From the NCBI RefSeq assembly GCF_047675955.1, contig NC_132911.1:76851133-76915132 (forward strand): 64,000 bases of DNA. Direction: 5' to 3'. The position numbers and the translations under genes are program-made. The stretch's first letter is position 1, and every line of letters begins with the position of its first letter. This DNA is from Chlorocebus sabaeus. Taxonomy: Eukaryota > Chordata > Mammalia > Primates > Cercopithecidae. Of the stretch, positions 24,576 through 36,218 are shown in pieces. The notes beneath the pieces are model-generated. The model saw only the letters and a list, made by a program, of their open reading frames with translations, was not told the origin of the DNA and searched no databases.

Positions 24576-25754
24576 AAATTCCATACCTTAATTCTTATTT
24601 ATTTTTTTCTAAATTCCCTTTGAAAATTGTTACCCAGGGAAAATTTTCCACCATCCTATAGCTCTGGACATATAGCCATTAGGTTGTAAATTAAATTATT
24701 GTTCAAATAAGTGTGCAAAATTATTTTTTAAAGCAGCAAATGTGCTTAAGGAAATGGCCATGATAACATTTCACTTCAGAAACTGTGAGCTTTGCAGTGT
24801 CAGCTGATCAACCCTTGGGAATATTTAATGATTTTGTCCTGGACTCTTGCACAGTGAGAAAACTTCCTTTGACCTTAGGATGATGAATATGTGTGATTTA
24901 GATCTGAGGACTGGTAAAAGAAAGGAGGTTGATGCAAGTTGATTAAAAAAAAAAACAAGATGGCCATGGCATGGTATGATTTGCTATTTATGAAGAGATT
25001 CTGTTTGCTTTGTGATAGATTTATCTGCCCTGATATTTATTCTGCTTATTAAAAAAAAATCACACTCATCAGTTTGCTCTCTGGGCATGATAAATACATT
25101 TCATGTCCCAAGTCCTATTACAGTAAATTTATTATTTTTTATTTCAACATGAAGCAAAAACTATATTTTTGATTTGTTCTTTCCAACTCTGTCAAATGTT
25201 TTATAACCTAGATTTTATGCATTTCTTACTTTTAGTTATTTTATTTGCATTTCTGGGACTTCTACCTATTTTAATAAAAAAAAAAAAACCTCTCATTTTT
25301 ACTAAGCACAATGAAGAGCTAAAATTTAACCTTAATACCTTCCACAAAATAACAGCACTAAATGAGCTGTGTGGAGTGTTTTTTTATGTGCATCACCATA
25401 TTCAGTCTCCATGTATAGTGCTTATCAAAATTAGTTGAAGCAACTAAGATTAAAACAACTCATGATTATTAGCCCATCTTTTTTTGGTCACTTAGCAGAT
25501 AACACAAGAAAAAATGTTGAGGCTTAGGTAGTGTCTATACCCACCAAAATGTTTAGCCAGTTTCTTTTTTCAATACAGATGTTTGTTGTTATCCAAACTT
25601 AAAAGCCAAATGTTTTGATTTAATTGATTTGCTACATGGCCAGTGAACAGAAATGTTCACAGAGAACAGAGCAAATTTCATGACAATGTAAAATTAGGTT
25701 TGAACCCAGGAGTGTACCATCAAAAATGACACAATAATAAAGTCATGTGTAAAT
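24576..25754. other. No gene seen
   Basis: AT-rich sequence with A-runs near 24943, 25050 and 25276. No repeat assigned with confidence. A faint MIR-like segment near 25330-25510 was not called. Confidence 0.4.
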
Positions 25755-26300
25755 CCAGTTGTCCATTCTTTCATGCCATCCCTAACTATTGAGCCCCTAC
25801 CCTCTGCCAAGCACTGTTCTGGGCACAGAGGATACAACAGTGAGCCACAGTTATACTTTCTTTGCTCTTTTGGAGTAAATTACCTAGCTACAAGAAAAAT
25901 CTCAGAGTGATAAATACTATGCCAGGAATTCAAATAAGGGATTGGGGTAGGTGAATGATGAAGGTCTCACTTGAACATTTAACCTGAGATCCGAATGACA
26001 AGGAAGGACCAGCAATGCAACAATGTGCAGGAAGAACATTGCAGGTGTAGGGACAAACTAATGCAAAGACCGTAAAGGTGGAGTAATGCAAAGGCCCTAA
26101 GGGTGGAACTCAGCAGGAGGGCTATGTAGCTGGAGATCACTGGTCAAAGTGGAGGGGGAAGGAGATGAGGTCAGAGAGGGTGGAGGCACAAGGCCACGTG
26201 GGGCTTTACAGGCCAGAACAAAGAATTTGCATTTTATTCTAAATGTGAGAGGAAGCCTTTGGAGGGTTTTAAGACGAGGGATGTGATTCAATTTATATAT
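25755..26300 (-). mobile_element. L2 LINE, antisense, about 550 bp
   Basis: Reverse-complement L2. AAGCACTGTTCTGGGCACAG and GGATACAACAGTGAGCC mark the 3' end. Further in are GATCCGAATGACAAGGAAGG, GCAAAGGCCCTAAGGG, GGGCTTTACAGGCCAG, CATTTTATTCTAAATGTGAG and TTTGGAGGGTTTTAAGACG. The order is collinear with the family, so this is a single long relic. The 64-codon minus-strand frame here is L2-derived. Confidence 0.82.
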
Positions 26301-26946
26301 TCTTTAAGTTTTAAAAGTTTAAGTTAGAATCATAACTATGCATTAATTCTTAGAATAAAGACAATGAATTGTGTGTTGATTACATTAGATTGCGTGACAT
26401 CATATCACCTCCTGGCTTCACTTTTCCCCTTGCAGTATGATCCACATTCATCAGACTTTCCAAGACCTCTCTTGTGAGGTGTCCAGGGCAGCAGCATCCT
26501 TCCCAGTTCATTCTGTTTGGATGTTGACCGGTCTAAACTCCATTTCCCAATAGCTTTACATGTGATTTAAGCAGTTCTCCATCACTTTCCATAAGTTCAT
26601 AAAATCCTGCCTCTTTTCAAGAGTTGTAATTTCAGTTTACAATAGCTTTGCATTGCATATTCTAGACCATCTGGACATTCAGTGAGAACACAGACATGAT
26701 GGGGATGGACAGACCCCAGATGGAAAGGAGGGATGTTTGAAAAGTATTGTTAAGTAATCAGGTGAGGATTTTCAGGTTGTTTGCCTAGATTCCTTAAGTG
26801 CAGGGACTGAGATCATAAATATACCTGTGATCCACTGGACCCTCCCACTAAGGCTCTTAGAAAGTGGTTGGGAAAATGGACCAACAGTCATAAAATAATC
26901 AGTGAACACAGCAGAATGATACTTATTAGGCATCTATAATGACAGA
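26301..26946. other. No gene seen
   Basis: Unassigned non-coding sequence. Confidence 0.45.
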
Positions 26947-27450
26947 TGTGAGAGGCAGAATGGTGTTCCCCTGAAGATGTCCATATCCTAATTCCCAGGA
27001 CATGTCAATAGGTTATGTCATATGGCAGAAAGGAATTATGATTGTGAAGGGAATTAAGGTGCTGATTAGCTGACCTTAAAATAGGGAGATTATCCTGGAT
27101 TATCCAGCTGGGCCCCAGGTAATCACAAGGATGCTTGAAAGTGGGAGAGGGAGTCAGCAGAGAGCTGTAGAAAGATGGAGTTATGGAAGAAAGGCATAGA
27201 GCAATGCAGTGTTGCTGCCTTTGAAGATGGAAGAAGGGGAGCATGACCTAAGTAAGCTGGAAAGAGCAAGGAAATGGATTGTCTCCTAGAGCCTCCTAAA
27301 AGGAACACAGCCTTGTCAGGACGCCTTAGTTTTAGCTCAGTGAGATCCATGTCAGGCTTTTCAGCTACAGAACGCCAGATAATAAATCTGTGCTGTATAA
27401 GTCACTACGTTAATGAAAATTTGTTACAACAGCAATAGGAAACGAATGCA
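26947..27450 (+). mobile_element. MLT1-like MaLR solo LTR
   Basis: About 504 bp beginning TGTGAGAGGCAGAATGG and ending GGAAACGAATGCA, so it has TG...CA ends. Typical MaLR blocks are CCTAATTCCCAGGACATG, GGGAGATTATCCTGGATTATCC and AATAAATCTGTGCTG (polyadenylation region). The flanking 5-mers are ACAGA (26942-26946) and GCAGA (27451-27455), a 4/5 match to an ERVL-MaLR 5-bp duplication. No internal retroviral genes are present. Confidence 0.85.
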
Positions 27451-28245
27451 GCAGAATAAAGTTCCATATTATGGAGTAAATTAGGAAGTACAAGAGGTGA
27501 GGATGAGATAGATGAACATAAAGTCACAGGCTCAGGGTTTCATAAAAGAGGCAAATCTTTGTCCATAAAACCTGTGATAGAACACCTTACCTTCTGCAGA
27601 GAGTAAGACAAAACAAAACTCTTAATGCCTTTAAGATCAATACTCAAGACCAGCAGCCTGACTAAATTAGTACAGGGTACAGGGATGTTTTTGTTTGATT
27701 TCTGTATAAATTAAAAAATATTTGGGCTAATTAATATGACTACTGATTAGGGATAGATTTTGTTCCTAATTTTAAAAGTCTATATTTTATAACCATTTAA
27801 GTTGTCATTTACAGCTCATAAAATTTGCAGGGTATAATATCCTTGAGCCTTTATTTTTTTCAAGTTTCCAAAATACATTTCTGTAAACTTGAATCTTTGA
27901 GAGGAGTTACGATGAAGCATTATCTATACTCTGGCAGAGTTTTGTTTTGCTGAATGTTCCAGACTGAAAGAAAGTTAGCTCAGGAAATCCTCTCAAGTGG
28001 CTATTGATATTTAATAAGCTTAACTCTAATGACAAGCTTCAGCCAGTCCCTCTTCCAGAAAGTCCACAAGGTCATTGTTTATCTGTTATATAAGTTAGAG
28101 GAGGATACCATCACCTGGATTCCTTACACTGGGAATTATTGTGGGTTTGGCAGTTGTCCCTCTCTAAATTTTCTCCTTACTTTGGGCAAATGTAACATGT
28201 ACATTTCACCTTTGTTTCCACACGGCTATGAGCACAGTATCTTTC
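27451..28245. other. No gene seen; unique sequence upstream of L1
   Basis: AT-rich sequence with no repeat recognised. Its last part contributes the first codons of the chimeric frame at 28029-28949. Confidence 0.45.
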
Positions 28246-28949
28246 ATAAAGTCAACACTCCCATTCTAATATCCAGAACCTACAAAGAACTCAAACAAAT
28301 TTACAAGAAAAAAACAAACAACCCCATCAAAAAGTGGGCAAAGGATATGAACAGACATTTCTCAAAGGAAGACATTCATACAGCCAACAGACACATGAAA
28401 AACTGCTCGTCATCACTAGCCATCAGAGAAATGCAAATCAAAACCACAATGAGATACCATCTCACACCAGTTAGAATGGCGATCATTAAAAAGTCAGAAA
28501 ACAACAGGTGCTGGAGAGGATGTGGAGAAATAGGAACTCTTTTACACTGTTGGTGGGATTGTAAACTAGTTCAACCATTCTGGAAAACAGTATGGCGATT
28601 CCTCAAGGATCTAGAACTAGAAATACCATATGACCCAGCCATCCCATTACTGGGGATATACCCAAAGGATTATAAATCATGCTGCTATAAAGACACATGC
28701 ACACATATGTTTATTGCGGCACTATTCACAATAGCAAAGACTTGGAATCAACCCAAATGTCCATCAGTGACAGACTGGATTAAGAAAATGTGGCACATAT
28801 ACACCATGGAATACTATGCAGCCATAAGAAAGGATGAGTTCATGTCCTTTGTAGGGACGTGGGTACAGCTGGAAACCATCATTCTCAGCAAACTTTCACA
28901 AGAACAGAAAACCAAACACCGCATATTCTCACTCATAGGTGGGAACTGA
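28029..28949 (+). pseudogene. Chimeric 306-codon frame: unique 5' part joined to L1 ORF2 C-terminus
   Basis: This is the longest open frame in the window. Residues 1 to about 77 come from non-repeat genomic DNA. From about residue 78 it is the L1 ORF2p C-terminal region. The L1 part includes the conserved cysteine cluster CWRGCGEIGTLLHCWWDC, then PAIPLLGIYPKDYKS, FIAALFTIAKTWNQPKCP, MWHIYTMEYYAAI, and the family's normal end FSLIGGN before the stop. It lacks the endonuclease and reverse transcriptase domains and cannot retrotranspose by itself. The upstream codons show no domain and the joined frame is most simply a chance read-through at the 5' truncation point. Translation is unsupported. 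Confidence 0.75.
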
Positions 28950-29192
28950 ACAATGAGATCACTTGGACTCGGGAAGGGGAACATCACACACCGGGGCCTA
29001 TTATGGGGAGGGGGTATGGGGGAGGGATGGCATTGGGAGTTATACCTGATGTAAATGATGAGTTGATGGGTGCTGACGAGTTGATGGGTGCAGCACACCA
29101 ACATGGCACACGTATACATATGTAACAAACCTGCACGTTGTGCACATGTACCCTAGAACTTAAAGTATAATTAAAAAAATAAAAAATAAAAA
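28260..29192 (+). mobile_element. 5'-truncated L1 (L1PA-like) with 14-bp TSD
   Basis: About 930 bp of L1 3' end covering the ORF2 C-terminus, 3' UTR and an A-rich tail with AAAAAT repeats. It is flanked by the perfect 14-bp duplication ATAAAGTCAACACT at 28246-28259 and 29193-29206. The ORF2 remnant has no stop before its natural end, which with the TSD indicates a primate-age insertion much younger than the other L1s here. The 3' UTR holds GGGAGGGGGTATGGGGGAGG and a local duplication of GAGTTGATGGGTGC near 29060-29094. Confidence 0.95.
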
Positions 29193-29206
29193 ATAAAGTC
29201 AACACT

Positions 29207-29934
29207 AAATGATATTTCATGAATGAGTAAATAAAGCATTCAAATTATAGCAGAAAGGTTGAGCAAACTGTCCTTTTCGGATTCATAATTATGTATGAAT
29301 CTTTACGCTTATGTATGAAACTACTGCATTTAAACATTTGTGCAGATATGTGTTTGTGTAAATATACAAAGGTTATACTAATATATCTAATTTTGCCAGC
29401 AGCAAATATCAGGCTTCTTAGTGCTAAATTATTAGATCAAATACACTAATTTCAATGATCCAGAAGATATTTCAAAAAAAGCATTGCATTTAAAACTCAG
29501 AAATCCCTTTGTCACTGTGCTTTTTCAAAATGACTGATTTTCATATACTATCTTAATTGAGGGTTCTTCTACATCTAGGCTCTGTCACTAGGAAGAAAAT
29601 GTCAAGAAATGAGTCATTCATATCTTCAAGCCTAACAAAGACATCAAAAGATATCAAAATCAGAAAATTTATTTTCACTCTCATTGTCAATATCTATTTA
29701 CCCCAAAAGAGCATTTTTGAATTGCTTTTTGTTGTTGTTGTTCTAGACTTGGAAATTGAAATAGCCTTATGGAAAATACAGACTAGGGTTATGCTTGCAG
29801 TTGCGTAGACTTATGTAACATAAATGCATTTTCTAGGTTCTAAACAATTCCAGATGGAACTTTTTTTTATTATGTCATTATGATGTAGAAAATTGCCTTG
29901 ATCTTTCCTATGCATGCCCCTACAGTTTGACTGA
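29207..29934. other. No gene seen
   Basis: AT-rich unassigned sequence with a short (GTT)n run near 29730. Confidence 0.45.
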
Positions 29935-30015
29935 GACCACACCTTATTAATTTTGTCTAATCCCTTATACCTAGAATATAGTGGCCACCCTACATTTTTG
30001 TTGAATTTTACTCTG
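29935..30015 (+). mobile_element. L2 3' tail, weak
   Basis: AATCCCTTATACCTAGAATA, then TAGTGGCCACCCTACATTTT and TGTTGAATTTTAC resemble a diverged L2 terminus. Low information. Confidence 0.4.
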
Positions 30016-31164
30016 TAGATAATAGAAAACTAATAAAATAATACAAAATCAAGTGAAAGCAAAAAAATTATCTAACTTACCTTTTTCATATACACAATAA
30101 AACTGAGTAATTAAGTCTCCAGATCCTAACTCATCCAGTTTAGCAGGATAGTAGAGAATATAAGAAATTACCTGAACATCAAATTCAGAAAACCAAATTT
30201 TGCCACTAAGATATTTGAAATATAAATCATCTTCAGTTTTAATTATACACCAAATATTTCAATGCCCTCTCCTTGTTTTGCATGTGTAATCTGTGTAATC
30301 ATAGATCAAAATTAAGTGTTTTATTTAAGAACCTATTTAAAAGATGATAGCAGCTAATCATTTAAAATTAGCTCCATGACCAGAATGACACAGCCATGCA
30401 AAACTGAAGCTTAGGGTTTGATCCAAATTATTTACATTGTCTATTTGTCCCAAATTCATTAATTCATAACTTCTGTTTCCAGCATGCCCACGCATTTGGG
30501 CTGTTTTGATATCACCTTTGAAACACTATTGCTTGGGGAGCAGGGATGGTTGTTTTAAATGAATCCTAAATATGAGAAATCAATAGAAATTCCCATCCAT
30601 AAAGGAAATTTTCACCTCGACACTTTGTTCTTCATTTGCAATTTTGACTTCTTGGGTGCACCCTGTTCTCAGATATGGAGGGTGCGTCTTGGAGAAAACT
30701 GTCACAGACCCTCTTGGAGGGACAGAGCTACACTAGGCAGTGACGAAAGGCACACCTCTGATACCTCTAGCTTTTAATGGATTTCTTGGCTTTCCAAAAA
30801 GCAGCCCTTGAACCCTGGGAAATGGATTATCTGTCTTTTGTTTCACACTTCAAAGTCTGTTTTTTAATGGGGATTTATTTCTCTATGGAATTCAGGAGGA
30901 TTTGCATATCTAACAAGGACTGATGTATTTGGAGAGAATTGAGGAGAATTTCTTTGGAACCACTGAACACCTTTAACATTGGAAAGCTGACTACTTATTT
31001 TGTCTGAAATAGTCCCTCGACTGCATTAGAGGCCAAAGCAACATTGGCTTAAACTATACTTACCAAATGTATTGAAGTCAAGCCAGGGCCCTTATCAAAC
31101 CAAGCCAGAAGTTTCCCTTGCTCTTTCCTATGCCTTTCCAACTTTGTTGAGCTTCCTAGAAATG
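30016..31164. other. No gene seen
   Basis: About 1.1 kb of AT-rich sequence without recognised repeats or a frame over 75 codons. Confidence 0.45.
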
Positions 31165-31570
31165 TACTTTTTATTTTTTAATTTCAACTTTTATTTTAGA
31201 TACAGGGGCTACATGTGCAGATTTGTTACATGCATATATTACATGATGCTGAGGTTTGGGGTATGGATTCCATCACCCAGGTAGTGAACATAGTACCCAA
31301 TAGGTAGTTTCTCAATCCAGTAGTCCACAGTGTCGATTGTTTCCATTGTCCCCATCTTTATGTCCGTGAGTACCCAATGCTTAGCTCCCACTTGTGAAAA
31401 TATGCTGTATTTGGTTTTCCATTTGCTGCTTTATTTGGATTAGAATTATGGCCTCTAGCTGCATCCATTTTGCTGCAAGAGATGCGATTTCATTTTTTAT
31501 GGCTGTGTAGTATTCCATGGTGTATATGTACCATATTTTCTTTATCCAATCCACCATTTATGGGCACTTA
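31165..31570 (-). mobile_element. L1 3' end, antisense half of a twin-primed insertion
   Basis: Starts with a T-rich stretch (reversed tail), then TTTCAACTTTTATTTTAG, GGCTACATGTGCAGATTTG, TGTAGTATTCCATGGTG and TTATCCAATCCACCATTTATG. This is the reverse complement of the 3' UTR and end of ORF2. It stops at about 31570, where the sequence switches to sense L1. Confidence 0.92.
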
Positions 31571-32412
31571 GGCTTTATTCCTGGGATGCAAGGCAGGTTC
31601 AACATATGCAAATCAATTACTGTGATTCACTACTTAAACAGAATTCAAAGCAAAAACCATATGATCACCTCAATAGTCACAGCAAAAGCCTTCGATAAAA
31701 CCCAATATCCCTTCATGATAAAAACCCTCAACAGATGAAGCATTAAAGAAATATACTTCAAAATAGTAAGAGCTATATATAACAAGCCCACAGCCAACAG
31801 TATACTGAATGAGCAAAAGCTGGAATCATTCCCCTTGAGGGGAATGATGGCCACTCTCACCAGTCCTATTCAACATAGTACTGGAAGTCCTAGCCAGAGC
31901 AATCAAGCAAGAGAAAAAAATAAAAGTCATCCAAATAGAAAAGGAAGTCCAACTATGTTCCTTCACTGACAATATGATTTTATGTCTAGAAAACCCTAAA
32001 GACTATACCAAAACTGATAAATGACTTTAGTAAAGTTTTAGGATATCAAATCAATATACAAAAATCAGTAGCATTTCTATACACCAAAAACATTCAAGCT
32101 GAGAGTCAAATCAAGAACACAATCCCATTTACAATAGTCACAAAAGAATTGAAATACCTTAGAATACAGCTAACTAAGGAGGTGAAAGATGTTTACAAAG
32201 AGAACTACAAAACACTGCTGAGATAAATCAGAGATCACACAAATAAATGGAAAAACATCCCATCCTCATAGATTGGAAAATCAATATCATTAAAATGGCC
32301 ACACTGCCCAAAGTAGTTTATAGATTCAATGATATTCCTCTCATACTACCAACATGATTTTTCACAGAATTAGAAAAAAGTATTCTAAAATTTCATATGA
32401 AACCAAAAAACA

Positions 32413-32543
32413 GGCTGGGTGTGGTGGGTCATGCTTGTAATCCCAGCACTTTCGGAGGCCAAGGCAGGAGGATCACTTGAACTCAGAAGTTCAAGACCAG
32501 CTTGGGCAACATAGTGAGATCCCATCTCAAAACAAAACAAAAC
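32413..32543 (+). mobile_element. Alu monomer (FLAM-like) inside L1
   Basis: Starts GGCTGGGTGTGGTGGGTC, contains TTCAAGACCAGCTTGGGC and ends with GATCCCATCTCAAAACAAAAC. It interrupts L1 ORF2 between AAACCAAAAAACA and GCCTGAATAGCC. A short repeat AAAAACA on each side is compatible with a target-site duplication. No right arm is present. Confidence 0.88.
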
Positions 32544-33433
32544 AAAAACAGCCTGAATAGCCAAAGCAATCCTAAGCAAAAGAACAAAGCCAGAGGCATC
32601 ATGCTACCTGACTTTAAACTATACTACAAGGCTACAATAATCGAAACAGCAGGGTCTGATACAAAAACAGACACATAGACAAATGGAACAGAATAGAGAT
32701 CCCAGAAATAAAGCTACATACTTATAAATATCTGACCTTGACAAAGCTGACAAAAACAAGCAATAAGGAAAGAACTCCCTATTCAATAAATGTTTCAGGG
32801 ATAACTGGCTAGTCATTTGCAGAAAAATAAAACTGAACCCCAAACTGTCATCATATATATAAATTAACTCAATATGGATTAAAGATTTAAATGTAAGAAC
32901 TCAAACAATAAAAATTCTAAAAGAAACCCCAGGAAATACCCCTCTCAATGTCAGCCTTGGCAAAGAATTTTTGGCTAAGTCCCCAAAAGCAATTGTGACA
33001 TAAACAAAAATTGACATGTGGAACTTAATTAAACTAAAGAGCTTCAGCACAGCAAAATAAACTATCAGCAGAATAAACAGACAACATACAAAGTGGGAGA
33101 AGATATTCACAAACTATGCATCTGACAAAGATCTAACACCCGGAATCTATAAGGAACTAAACAAAATCAATAAGCAAAAAACAAATAGCCCATAAAAAAT
33201 GGGCAAAGGACATGAACAGGCACTTCTCAAAAGAAGACATACAAGTGTCCAACAAACATGAAGAATGTTCATCATTACTAATTATCAGAGAAATTCAAAT
33301 AAAAACCACAGTGAGATACCATCTCACACCAGTCAGAGTGGATATTATTAAAAAGTCAAATATTAACCGATATTAGGAAGGCTGCAGAGAAAAAGAAACA
33401 CTTATATGCCATTGGTAGGAATGTAAATTGGTT

Positions 33434-33589
33434 CAGCCTCTGTGGAAAGCAGTTTGAAGGTTTCTCAAAGAGCTTAAAACAGAGCTACCAATTGACCCAG
33501 CAATCTTATTACAGCCTCTGTGGAAAGCAGTTTGAAGGTTTCTCAAAGAGCTTAAAACAGAGCTACCAATTGACCCAGCAATCTTATTA
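33434..33589 (+). repeat. 78-bp perfect tandem duplication within L1
   Basis: Units at 33434-33511 and 33512-33589 are identical. Each starts CAGCCTCTGTGGAAAGC and ends CAGCAATCTTATTA. Other L1 copies in this window carry the segment once, so the duplication arose after insertion. Confidence 0.96.
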
Positions 33590-34019
33590 CTGGGTATATA
33601 CCCAAATAAATTATTCTACCAAAATACACACACACTCATAGGTTCACTGCAGCACTATTCACAATAGCAAAGATGTGGTAGCTTTTGAAACCATCATTAT
33701 TTCATGATTTGGGCCATCTGCACTCCTCTACTCTGGAAGCAGTAGGCCAGAGACCCGTGGGAACACAATGAGCCAGGCAAGGAAGAATAGCAAGCTGGGA
33801 TCCAGTGGGAGGCATAGACTTGCTGCAGGAGATGACTCCAACAGTACAGTGAGGAGGAGGTGGCAGACTATCTGAGGGCAGTGACAATGTTGGGCACATT
33901 TTAGCAAGTGACTGGTAAGAAACAGTAGCAGGGTTTCAAATAAAGAGACAAAACCCTGCCTTGGGATATCCAGGCAGTAGTCAATATGTAAGAGTCAAAG
34001 AGCTACACATTATTCCTTT

Positions 34020-34430
34020 TGAAAACGTAAACAAAAATGTATATAGATTCATATCTTTACCACCTTTTCTGCACCAAAAGCAATACATTATAACTTTCTT
34101 CTATACCTTGCTTTTTTCACTTAATGAATACTAAAGATCACTCCACTATAATCTATGAAGATCCTCATTTCTTTTGTACAGCTGCACAGTGCTCCATTGT
34201 GGATGTGCCATAGTTTATGGTCCTGAAAGACATTTGGGTCATTTCCAATCTTTTCTTCTTACAACAGTGCTAGAATTAATAGGCTTGTGTGTGTGTTTGC
34301 CATTTTATCTTTGGGATAGATTCCTAGAAGTGGGTTTGCTGAGTCAAGGTATATGCACTTTTGCTGGATACTGCCAAACTCCCTTCTGTGGAGGCTGCAC
34401 TATTTTGCATTCCCATCAGCAATGACCATC
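34020..34430 (-). mobile_element. Old L1M fragment, antisense
   Basis: Reverse-complement L1 ORF2/3' region: CAGTGCTCCATTGTGGATG, TTTGGGTCATTTCCAATC, GATAGATTCCTAGAAGTGG, GTTTGCTGAGTCAAGG, TTTTGCATTCCCATCAGC. It is diverged, and the three frames on it are not genes. Confidence 0.82.
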
Positions 34431-35744
34431 AAGTGCAGATAATTTTGTGTGGGAGAAGCAGGGTAGGAATTTGAGCTACTTTAAGCCTGGTGCTTTGTTT
34501 TCTGTTGAAGGAGAAAACAAGGTCACCAGTGAATAGAGGAGATAGGTTTTGAGTTGATGTCTTGAGGGGAGCAGGGAAGTTATAGCAGAAAAGGGAAGTA
34601 CTCAGCAAGTGAGACAGGACCATTCAGTAATGTGAAGGGCTCAGCCAAGACTCTGTATTTTGAGATTTTTGTAACATTAGTCAACATAGTAGGGCGAATT
34701 TCTTCAGCAGTGGTCCATGGACCAAGTACAGGACTTAAAAATGACAAATGGTTGGATTAATCTATGGGAAGGTGGAGGTAGCAGATAGACAAGGGGATAA
34801 TGAAATTGAAGTGTTGGCAAAACGATGGAATCTAGACTGAAAGAAGAAGGAAATGAAGCTAAAAGGGCCTAAATAGAAAGGACTTAAGGAACAAAGGACC
34901 ATGATGAAGAGCCAAAGATAGGTGTTGTGGATGGAGAGTGAAGGGAAAGCCAGAGAGATATGAAGCTGTGATCAGAGGGTGGAGTTTTAGAGTTTGAGAT
35001 TTCAGATCTGGAGTAGTGCCAGGTCATAGCAGGGTCCTGGTGGGGAAATGGATGTGGACAGATGAATTAGGAGATAATTGAAGTTAAGAAGGTTCAGAAA
35101 CTGAAATGCAAGGGCTTTAGAAGGGTATGCTACATGGATATTGAACTCTCCTGGGGTTTGAGGTAGATTTGACTGAATATTTTATCAATGGAGGAAATGT
35201 CTATTATTTCACTCTGATAGGGCCTATTGCCTAATCTGTAGCTGAAGTTCATAAAATAATTATTAAATGAACAACTGAATGAGTAATCCAATTGCTGTAG
35301 GAGGGACTTATTCAGCTTTTAGGAGATAATATGACTTAAGGATATTAGTGATATCTACTTTTAGTATTCAAGATAGTATTACTGACTTGTTCTGTGATTT
35401 TGTCTGACAGTTGACTACTAAGGGAAATTGGCATATTTCTTTCCCTGCATCTTACTTTTCCTCCATCTGTGAGGAAATATATAGTGGAAAAATCTCTAAA
35501 CAATAAGATGGGAAATCAGAGATTTGGTCCCAGATTTGCTGCTCACTACTTGTAACCTTATTCAAAGCTCTTATTTATTTATCTTCAGAAATAAGGGTGA
35601 TTTTGGATAACCTCTATTTCATTTCTAATTCTAAAATTTGGGTGTCTTTGAGTATGGAATTTGAAGTAGCTCAGAAAGTAAAAATTCTAGTTGTGTTCAC
35701 CCCTCTAGTCTGAAATTCTTTTTGTTTAAGATTGCTTTGAAGGC
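34431..35744. other. Unassigned; G/A-rich stretch, possibly an old LINE relic
   Basis: 34440-35200 is rich in AGGAG/GGAAG-type words, as seen in antisense L2, but I could not align defined L2 landmarks. 35200-35744 is plain AT-rich sequence. No gene. Confidence 0.35.
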
Positions 35745-36034
35745 AAGCACTGAAACTCTTGAGTTGTCCCAGGAACAGATCCTGAAACAAAAATGTGAGG
35801 GCAAGTGGTTTATTTGAGAGGTGATCCCTGGTAGCACTAGTAGGTGATTAGGGAAGGGAAAGAGCCTGATACCGGGTGTGTTGAGGACCAGGTCTTTACT
35901 TTGGGCGTTTGAGGTTGAGTTCTGGCAGGGACTGCTGGTAGGTGGAGGTCAGAATTGACCACCCACACAAGGAAAGAAGCTGGGGCATTTGTGCTCCAAC
36001 CCATGTCTGTCACTGGCTGGATAACCTAAGAATT
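35745..36034 (-). mobile_element. Possible LTR fragment, antisense
   Basis: On the minus strand an AATAAA-type signal (plus strand GGTTTATTTGAGAGG near 35808) is followed by a block reading TTTCAGGATCTGTTCCTGG, a layout common in ERV LTR ends. The family is not identified and the boundaries are guesses. Confidence 0.4.
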
Positions 36035-36035
36035 C

Positions 36036-36218
36036 AACTGGCTGGACATGGTGGTGCATGCCTGTAGTCCTTGCTACTGGAGAGGCTAAGGCAGGAGGAT
36101 TTCTTGAGCCTGGGAGGTCAAAGCTGCAGTGAGCTATGATTGTGCCAGTGCACCCCAGCCTGGGTGACAGAGTGAGACCTTATCTCAAAAATGAATGAAT
36201 GAATGAATGAATGAACTA
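36036..36218 (+). mobile_element. Alu right monomer followed by (TGAA)n
   Basis: A single Alu arm: GGCTGGACATGGTGGTGC, CAAAGCTGCAGTGAGCTATG, CAGCCTGGGTGACAGAG, CCTTATCTCAAAAA. The tail has become a tetranucleotide repeat (TGAA, about six units) ending near 36218. This is a common fate of Alu tails. Confidence 0.88.

Larger units (their letters stand above)
31571..33678 (+). mobile_element. L1 ORF2 segment, sense half of a twin-primed insertion
   Basis: Begins with TTCCTGGGATGCAAGGCAGG and runs collinearly through ORF2: ATATACAAAAATCAGTAGC, GATTGGAAAATCAATATCA, GACATGAACAGGCACTTC, GAGATACCATCTCACACC, then GCAGCACTATTCACAATAGC at the end. Its right edge corresponds to the L1 position where the inverted 31165-31570 piece begins, so together they form one minus-oriented L1 with an inverted 5' part. 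Frameshifts and stops are frequent. It contains an Alu-monomer insertion and a 78-bp duplication. Confidence 0.93.

Noticed and set aside
25300..25540. Possible MIR in AT-rich sequence
   Set aside because: Only scattered MIR-like words; no core block aligned.
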